The position numbers were made by a program, and so were the translations under genes. The notes under the pieces are model-generated. The model was given only the letters and a program-made list of their open reading frames with translations. It was not told the DNA's origin and did not search any database. This document shows, piece by piece, positions 1 to 3,942 of a DNA stretch of 5,535 nucleotides (positions are counted from its first letter, which is position 1; each line of letters begins with the position of its first letter). The DNA comes from a candidate division NPL-UPA2 bacterium (GTDB taxonomy: Bacteria > Bacillota > UBA994): the NCBI GenBank assembly GCA_018725205.1, contig QLUB01000110.1, positions 1-5,535 of the forward strand, in the 5' to 3' direction.

Positions 1-64
1 TAATGTAGCTGGGGTCATCGGTTCGGCTGTAGCGGCAGGCGTGCTGTTGTCGATGCTGGGATAG
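1..64 (+). CDS. C-terminal end of a sodium-pump decarboxylase beta subunit (OadB/MmdB/GcdB-like), partial
   Basis: Only the last 20 codons are present, read in the frame starting at base 2 and ending at TAG 62-64. The peptide NVAGVIGSAVAAGVLLSMLG is a small-residue, glycine-zipper-like membrane helix. It closely resembles the conserved extreme C-terminus of the beta subunit of sodium-translocating carboxylic acid decarboxylases, the integral membrane part that couples carboxybiotin decarboxylation to Na+ export. In known operons of this family the beta gene is often last, which fits its position here. The phosphotransacylase gene begins nine bases after the stop, so the two are probably co-transcribed. 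The short fragment cannot tell oxaloacetate, methylmalonyl-CoA and glutaconyl-CoA decarboxylases apart; the neighbouring PduL-like gene makes the methylmalonyl-CoA type attractive, but that is inference. Confidence 0.7.
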   Translation, partial: NVAGVIGSAVAAGVLLSMLG

Positions 65-73
65 GGAAACAGC

Positions 74-646
74 ATGCAAATCCCGTTAGGTATCTCAAAC
101 CGCCACCTCCACTTGTCGCAAGAACATTTAGCTCTGTTGTTTGGCCCGCACTACGAACTTGGTGCGCAGAAACTCCTGCGTCAGCCCGGGCAGTACGCGG
201 CGCTTGAGACAGTCACTTTGGTGGGAACGAAGGGGCAAATCGAAGGCGTACGGGTTTTAGGCCCTACACGCGCCTCCACGCAAGTCGAGATTAGCCGTAC
301 TGATGCGGTGAGACTAGGAATAAAGCCGCCGGTACGCGAATCCGGCAACTTAAAAGGGGCAACCGATGTAGTTATCCGTGGACCGGCAGGCGAGGTTGTG
401 GCACGCGAATCCACGATACTCGCTTGGCGCCACATGCATCTGCATACCGCCGAAGCGAAAGAGCTGGGACTAGAGAGCGGTGCGTCTGTCAGCGTGTCTG
501 TACTAGGCCCGCGTGCTCTCACCTTTCACAACGTGATTGTGCGGGTGAATCAGCAGTTTAGGGCGGAGTTCCACATCGATACCGATGAGGCGAACGCCTG
601 CGGCTTGACGAACGGGGACTTAGTAGAGCTAAGCGCCGTTCACTAA
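74..646 (+). CDS. pduL: Phosphate acyltransferase of the PduL family (phosphate propanoyltransferase)
   Basis: This 190-residue protein matches the PduL-type phosphotransacylase (PTAC) family, which interconverts acyl-CoA plus phosphate with acyl phosphate plus CoA, typically on propionyl-CoA or acetyl-CoA. Visible family motifs are SNRHLHLS at residues 8-15, QPGQYAALE at 37-45, TQVEISRTDA at 69-78, RHMHLH at 119-124 and EFHIDTDEANA at 165-175. The expected dinuclear-zinc ligands are all present: H11, H13, E72, H120, H122, H124 and H167. The protein starts almost directly at the first conserved block, so it lacks the N-terminal encapsulation peptide of microcompartment PduL proteins. It is therefore probably a soluble cytoplasmic enzyme. 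An AGGGA site at 63-67 lies six bases before the ATG and overlaps the previous stop codon, indicating translational coupling with the decarboxylase subunit. The 3' end overlaps the convergent yitT-like gene by 18 bp. The family call is firm; the physiological acyl group is inferred. Confidence 0.93.
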   Translation: MQIPLGISNRHLHLSQEHLALLFGPHYELGAQKLLRQPGQYAALETVTLVGTKGQIEGVRVLGPTRASTQVEISRTDAVRLGIKPPVRESGNLKGATDVVIRGPAGEVVARESTILAWRHMHLHTAEAKELGLESGASVSVSVLGPRALTFHNVIVRVNQQFRAEFHIDTDEANACGLTNGDLVELSAVH

Positions 647-1477
647 AGCTCCACCTTTAAAGCCTTCGCCTAGAACTTCATGCGCGTCTGTTACAACGAC
701 AAATGCATTCACGTCAATTTCTAAGACTACTCGCTTGGCGCGGGTGAGCTCAGTTCTCCCCACAACGCAGAACAGGGTAGTCCTTTCTTGCTTGCTGAAG
801 GCCCCTTTGCTCGGGAGCAAGGTCACTCCCCGTTCGATTTTGTGCATGAGCGCGGCGGCAATAGCCTCCCCTTGGTTCGAGACCACAAACATAGCCTTAG
901 CGGTGTACAGCCCCTCCTGCACGACATCGATAGTCTTCGTGCAGACAAAGATGGCAATCAGCGCGTACATCGCGTACTCCGCAGAAAACAGGATCCCGGC
1001 CACAATAACCACCAATGCGTCAATAGCCAGAAGCGAGTCACCGAGGCTAATTCCGCTGTAGTGGGAGGCAAGCTTGGCCGCAATATCAGTGCCGCCAGTT
1101 GTTCCCCGAAAACGAAACACTATTCCCATACCGACGCCTGTAACCACACCGCCGTATAACGCCGCAAGCAACGGGTCGTGAGTAAGAGGTGAGAGACCCT
1201 GCGTAAGACCGACGGCTGCTACCGTGACTAAAGTCCCTAGGACGGTATACGCTCCAAATCGCACACCAAAGACGCGTGAGCCGGCAACAAGGAGTGGGAC
1301 GTTGATGGCAAGCAAAACCGTGCTAGGTGAAACTCCAACCAAGTGCACCAAGATTGTCGCTATGCCACTAGCTCCCCCTGCCGCTATGCGGTTAGGGATA
1401 AGCAGGGCGTTTAGACCTAACGCCACTAATATAGCGCCACACACAATCCCAATATAGTCCTTAACATTGCGCGTCAT
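629..1477 (-). CDS. YitT-family membrane protein (YitT membrane region + DUF2179)
   Basis: This 282-residue protein has the layout of the YitT family: an N-terminal integral membrane part followed by a cytoplasmic DUF2179 domain. Hydrophobic segments lie at roughly residues 8-27, 35-66 (probably two helices), 76-92, 104-121, 146-165 and 168-185. Family-typical glycine-rich motifs are GGASGIA at 34-40 and RGTTGGTDI at 124-132. The C-terminal domain, about residues 195-276, is an alpha/beta fold ending in the characteristic EVLGEGFKGG (267-276). The transported or sensed substrate is not established for most family members, so no specific function is assigned. The ATG is preceded by a GGAGG site (1488-1492 on the given strand) at 10-base spacing, and a likely promoter lies about 45 bases upstream. 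The gene is divergent from glpK and convergent with pduL, sharing 18 bp with the latter, so it is likely a single-gene transcription unit. Confidence 0.92.
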   Translation of the reverse strand: MTRNVKDYIGIVCGAILVALGLNALLIPNRIAAGGASGIATILVHLVGVSPSTVLLAINVPLLVAGSRVFGVRFGAYTVLGTLVTVAAVGLTQGLSPLTHDPLLAALYGGVVTGVGMGIVFRFRGTTGGTDIAAKLASHYSGISLGDSLLAIDALVVIVAGILFSAEYAMYALIAIFVCTKTIDVVQEGLYTAKAMFVVSNQGEAIAAALMHKIERGVTLLPSKGAFSKQERTTLFCVVGRTELTRAKRVVLEIDVNAFVVVTDAHEVLGEGFKGGALVNGA

Positions 1478-1522
1478 ACTTCACCAACCTCCAACACTGA
1501 AGCACACTCTCTGCCACACGCT

Positions 1523-1531
1523 ATTCTACCA
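1523..1531 (-). promoter_or_regulatory. Extended -10 promoter candidate for the yitT-like gene
   Basis: Read on the minus strand, TGGTAGAAT contains the extended -10 element TGn followed by TAGAAT, five of six matches to TATAAT. No convincing -35 box sits 17 bases further upstream, which is tolerable for extended -10 promoters; an A/T-rich block (1532-1543) lies directly upstream. A start near 1516 would give an untranslated leader of about 40 bases containing the GGAGG site. This is assigned by consensus match only. Confidence 0.5.
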
Positions 1532-1556
1532 TAATTATTTTTTCGCAGAGAAGGAA

Positions 1557-1585
1557 TTGCGGAGTGGCTGGAGAAAACCTATAAC
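1557..1585 (+). promoter_or_regulatory. Candidate sigma-A promoter for the glpK operon
   Basis: TTGCGG at 1557-1562 (three of six matches to TTGACA, including the important TTG) is separated by exactly 17 bases from TATAAC at 1580-1585 (five of six matches to TATAAT). Transcription would begin near 1592, leaving a leader of roughly 134 bases before the glpK ATG. That start lies just before the pairing segments described for the leader, so the whole hairpin system would be in the transcript. The -35 is weak, so the call is moderate. Confidence 0.5.
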
Positions 1586-1598
1586 AATCGAGAATTCT

Positions 1599-1671
1599 GG
1601 ACTGGAGTCTAAGAGAAAGTCCATTCACACCTGTGTAAATCGCTGGGTGTGTTTGGGCTTTTGTGTCTTTT
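1599..1671 (+). promoter_or_regulatory. Candidate GlpP-responsive terminator/antiterminator leader of glpK
   Basis: The leader can form a two-tier hairpin. AAAGTCC (1616-1622) pairs with GGGCTTT (1655-1661), with one G-U pair; after a three-base internal loop, CACACC (1626-1631) pairs with GGTGTG (1646-1651) around a 14-base loop (1632-1645). The descending arm runs into TTTTGTGTCTTTT (1659-1671), a T-rich though interrupted tract, as in an intrinsic terminator. GGACT (1599-1603) can instead pair with AGTCC (1618-1622), using the same bases as the lower terminator stem, so the two structures are mutually exclusive. In Bacillus, GlpP with glycerol 3-phosphate promotes read-through at leader terminators of glp genes, and a glpP gene lies just downstream here. 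The structure is seen in the sequence; the GlpP connection is inferred. Confidence 0.6.
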
Positions 1672-1687
1672 CGCTCCGGGTGGAAAA

Positions 1688-1706
1688 GGGCTCTGCCAAA
1701 TAGCCC
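1688..1706 (+). promoter_or_regulatory. Small hairpin just upstream of the glpK ribosome binding site
   Basis: GGGCT (1688-1692) can pair with AGCCC (1702-1706) around a nine-base loop, ending five bases before the Shine-Dalgarno AAGGAG (1712-1717). The same GGGCT also occurs at 1655-1659 in the descending arm of the leader hairpin, so AGCCC could pair with either copy. This may link leader folding to ribosome access, but the stem is short and may be incidental. Confidence 0.3.
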
Positions 1707-1725
1707 GTGATAAGGAGAGTGTAGA

Positions 1726-3222
1726 ATGAGTAAGAAGTATGTTTTGGCGCTTGACCAAGGGACGACCAACTCGAGAGCGATTCTCTTTGACAAGGAATCC
1801 AACATTGTCTCTGTGGCGCAGAAGGAGTTCACGCAGCATTTCCCACGGCCTGGCTGGGTGGAGCATGATGCCGAAGAGATATGGAGCACACAGATTGGCG
1901 TGGCCGGGGAAGCCGTCGCCAAAGCTGGTATTAACCCTGCTGACATTTCGGCGATTGGCATTACCAATCAACGTGAGACTACCGTCGTATGGGATAAGAA
2001 GACGGGTAAGCCCATCTACAACGCTATTGTATGGCAGTCGCGCCAGACGATGGATATCTGCAATGGCATCAAGGCCAAAGGTCTCGAGCCTATGTTCCGC
2101 GCCAAGACCGGTTTGGTGGTGGATGCGTACTTTTCCGGTACCAAGGCCAAGTGGATTCTCGATCACATTGATGGGGCGCGGGAGCGTGCGGAAAAAGGCG
2201 AAATCCTATTCGGCACTATCGACACCTGGCTTATCTGGAAGCTTAGCGGCGGGAAAATCCACGTTACCGACTATTCTAACGCGTCGCGCACACTCATGTA
2301 CAACATCAGGGAGCTAAAGTGGGATCCTGAACTCCTAAAAATTCTCAATGTGCCCATGACCATGCTGCCATCCGTGCGTCCATCGAGCGAGGTGTATGGC
2401 AGCACCGACCCCAATGTCTTCCTTGGCGCGGCAGTGCCTATTGCGGGCGCGGCAGGTGACCAGCAAGCAGCTCTCTTCGGACAGGCCTGCTTCAATCCGG
2501 GTATGGCCAAGAACACCTATGGCACAGGCTGTTTCATGTTGATGAACACGGGCGAGAAGGTCTATGAATCCAAAAACGGCCTCCTGACGACAATCGCTTG
2601 GGGACTTGACGGGAAAGTGGAGTACGCTTTAGAGGGTAGCATTTTCGTCGCCGGTTCCGCCGTACAGTGGCTGTGTGACGGACTTAAGCTCATCGAGTCT
2701 GCTCAGGATTCCGAGTATTTTGCCCAGAAGACGAAGAATGCCGAAGGCGTATATGTGGTACCCGCGTTTGTGGGGATGGGAGCGCCGTATTGGGACATGA
2801 AGGCCCGCGGTGCCATCCTGGGCCTGACGAGGGGAACAACCAAAGCGCACGTAGTCCGTGCGACACTCGACTCCATGGCCTATCAGACCAAGGACGTACT
2901 CAGTGCCATGGAAGCTGACTCCGGCATTAAGCTTAAAGCGCTCAAGGTAGACGGCGGCGCGGTCATGAACGGAGTTCTAATGCAGTTCCAAGCGGATGTG
3001 CTTGATGTTCCCGTTGATCGCCCGGAAGTAACGGAGACGACCGCGCTAGGCGCAGCCTATCTGGCCGGTCTTGCCGTGGGTGTTTGGAAGAGCAAAGACG
3101 AACTTGTAAACAAATGGCAGCTCAACAAGCGCTTTACCCCGGGGATGCCAGCTGCGGAGCGTGAACAGCTTTACAAGGGATGGAAGAAGGCCGTAAAGCG
3201 CGCCTTAGACTGGGAAGAGTAA
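1726..3222 (+). CDS. glpK: Glycerol kinase
   Basis: This is a full-length 498-residue FGGY-family sugar kinase that phosphorylates glycerol with ATP to glycerol 3-phosphate in the cytoplasm, trapping it for catabolism. Key features are LALDQGTTNSRAILFD (7-22, phosphate-binding loop with D10), NQRET at 81-85 with R83 and E84, W103, Y135, the catalytic D245 in AGDQQAALFGQ (243-253), YGTGCF (265-270) with F270, and the FGGY C-terminal signature around 362-382. Residue numbers coincide with the glycerol-contacting residues of the E. coli enzyme. A strong AAGGAG (1712-1717) lies eight bases before the ATG. In many Firmicutes GlpK proteins a histidine in the loop before VPI(A/S)G is phosphorylated by HPr; here that position appears to be V231, so PTS activation is probably absent. 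It is the first gene of a glpK-glpP-dehydrogenase operon. No glpF uptake gene is seen in the window. Confidence 0.98.
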   Translation: MSKKYVLALDQGTTNSRAILFDKESNIVSVAQKEFTQHFPRPGWVEHDAEEIWSTQIGVAGEAVAKAGINPADISAIGITNQRETTVVWDKKTGKPIYNAIVWQSRQTMDICNGIKAKGLEPMFRAKTGLVVDAYFSGTKAKWILDHIDGARERAEKGEILFGTIDTWLIWKLSGGKIHVTDYSNASRTLMYNIRELKWDPELLKILNVPMTMLPSVRPSSEVYGSTDPNVFLGAAVPIAGAAGDQQAALFGQACFNPGMAKNTYGTGCFMLMNTGEKVYESKNGLLTTIAWGLDGKVEYALEGSIFVAGSAVQWLCDGLKLIESAQDSEYFAQKTKNAEGVYVVPAFVGMGAPYWDMKARGAILGLTRGTTKAHVVRATLDSMAYQTKDVLSAMEADSGIKLKALKVDGGAVMNGVLMQFQADVLDVPVDRPEVTETTALGAAYLAGLAVGVWKSKDELVNKWQLNKRFTPGMPAAEREQLYKGWKKAVKRALDWEE

Positions 3223-3238
3223 TTTCACTCGAGGTTTG

Positions 3239-3277
3239 GGACTGGTGGCAGCGCGGATTGCGCGCTGCCACCGGTCC
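3239..3277 (+). promoter_or_regulatory. Strong intercistronic hairpin between glpK and glpP
   Basis: An arm at 3239-3255 pairs with 3261-3277 to give a 17-bp stem with a single G-U pair and no mismatch, closed by the five-base loop GATTG. The stem is very GC-rich. It is not followed by a T-run on either strand, so it does not look like an ordinary intrinsic terminator. More likely roles are protecting the 3' end of glpK mRNA, marking a processing site, or lowering expression of the downstream genes relative to glpK. Confidence 0.75.
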
Positions 3278-3284
3278 TCAAAAC

Positions 3285-3294
3285 AGGAAGGAAG
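3285..3294 (+). promoter_or_regulatory. Ribosome binding site fixing the GTG start of glpP
   Basis: AGGAAGGAAG lies six bases before GTG 3301. It sits just after the intercistronic hairpin and outside its stem, so it remains accessible when the hairpin forms. This supports the GTG as the initiation codon. Confidence 0.75.
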
Positions 3295-3300
3295 TTAGCC

Positions 3301-3870
3301 GTGGTATCACCAGCCGCAGCGAAAATCGTAGGCAGCCAACCCATTGTTCCGGCTCCGCGCAACGTCGAGAACTTCCGGCTTGCCCTAAGCAGCACGCCTG
3401 CCACAAGCGTCATCGTCCTCTTTGGCGACATTAACGACTTGCCCGGCCTTCTCGATGAAGCCAGTAAATGGCGAAAACGCTTGATCATTCACTTTGACCT
3501 CTGTGCCGGCCTTGGCAAGGACCGCGCTGGGCTAAAGTTGATTGCGCGGATGGGGATCACGGCCGTTTTAACCACTAAGACCCAACTAGTACGACTGGCG
3601 CAAGAGGAGGGCCTTTTGGTTGTTCAACGGCTGTTCCTAGTTGACTCGGAGTCCGTACGTACCGGGCTTAACTTACTGAAGAACACACGGCCAGATATGC
3701 TGGAAGTATTGCCCGCGGTAATCCCGGCACCAATAATCGCTAATTTGCTGACTCAGACGCGCTTGCCCATTATGGCGGGAGGCTTGCTCTCCACACACGA
3801 AGAGATTTCGCGTGTGCTTAAGAGCGGAGTGACTGCCGTGAGTACAAGTTGTCCTGAGCTGTGGACATAG
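3301..3870 (+). CDS. glpP: Glycerol-3-phosphate-responsive antiterminator, GlpP family
   Basis: This 189-residue protein matches the GlpP family of RNA-acting regulators, which bind glycerol 3-phosphate and allow transcription past leader terminators of glycerol genes. Conserved elements in order are QPIVPAPRN (13-21), VIVLFGDI (37-44), IHFDLCAGLGKDRAGLKLI (63-81), GITAVLTTK (85-93), QRLFLVDSES (109-118), RPDMLEVLPA (130-139), PIMAGGLLS (156-164) and AVSTSCPELW (179-188). The alternation of short beta strands and helices is consistent with the TIM-barrel-like fold of the family. Length is normal and no key block is missing. It starts at GTG with a good ribosome binding site 78 bases after glpK. 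Being encoded within the operon it probably controls suggests autoregulation through the leader upstream of glpK. The target is inferred from location. Confidence 0.95.
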   Translation: MVSPAAAKIVGSQPIVPAPRNVENFRLALSSTPATSVIVLFGDINDLPGLLDEASKWRKRLIIHFDLCAGLGKDRAGLKLIARMGITAVLTTKTQLVRLAQEEGLLVVQRLFLVDSESVRTGLNLLKNTRPDMLEVLPAVIPAPIIANLLTQTRLPIMAGGLLSTHEEISRVLKSGVTAVSTSCPELWT

Positions 3871-3909
3871 GCTTAGGCCCATATAGAAAACTTTGGCGGA
3901 CGGAGATTG

Positions 3910-3922
3910 AGAGACGGTCTCT
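3910..3922. repeat. Perfect short palindrome upstream of the dehydrogenase gene
   Basis: AGAGAC-G-GTCTCT is a perfect 13-base inverted repeat with a single central base, eight bases before the Shine-Dalgarno of the dehydrogenase gene. The arms are too close for a stable full RNA hairpin, so a protein-binding site is possible, but no promoter was found next to it. It could also be chance. Confidence 0.35.
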
Positions 3923-3929
3923 AAAATGT

Positions 3930-3935
3930 GGAGGA
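3930..3935 (+). promoter_or_regulatory. Ribosome binding site fixing the TTG start of the dehydrogenase
   Basis: GGAGGA lies seven bases before TTG 3943. An in-frame TAA at 3922-3924 limits any upstream extension, and no ATG or GTG in this frame precedes the dinucleotide-binding motif, so TTG is the best start. Confidence 0.8.
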
Positions 3936-3942
3936 AATAGAT

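Noticed and set aside
619..633. Small hairpin CTTAG-TAGAG-CTAAG at the pduL/yitT junction as a bidirectional terminator
   Set aside because: The stem is only five A/T-containing pairs and has no T-run on either side, so it is not a credible terminator.
735..1159. Plus-strand open frames within the yitT-like gene
   Set aside because: These are antisense to a well-supported membrane protein and resemble no known family.
1634..1649. Possible catabolite-responsive (cre) site in the glpK leader
   Set aside because: The TGTAAA...CG portion resembles a cre half, but an extra base breaks the spacing and the second half does not match.
1521..2166. Two overlapping minus-strand open frames across the glpK 5' region
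   Set aside because: They are antisense to the glpK leader and N-terminus, have no family motifs, and overlap the strong GlpK coding signal.
1739..2317. 192-codon plus-strand frame inside glpK
   Set aside because: It is an alternate frame of glpK with an Arg/Ser-rich composition and no domain motif; the GlpK frame explains the sequence fully.
3849..3887. Internal promoter ahead of the dehydrogenase gene (TTGTCC and TATAGA)
   Set aside because: The spacing between the two boxes is 27 bases, far from the usual 17, and no better pair was found in the gap.
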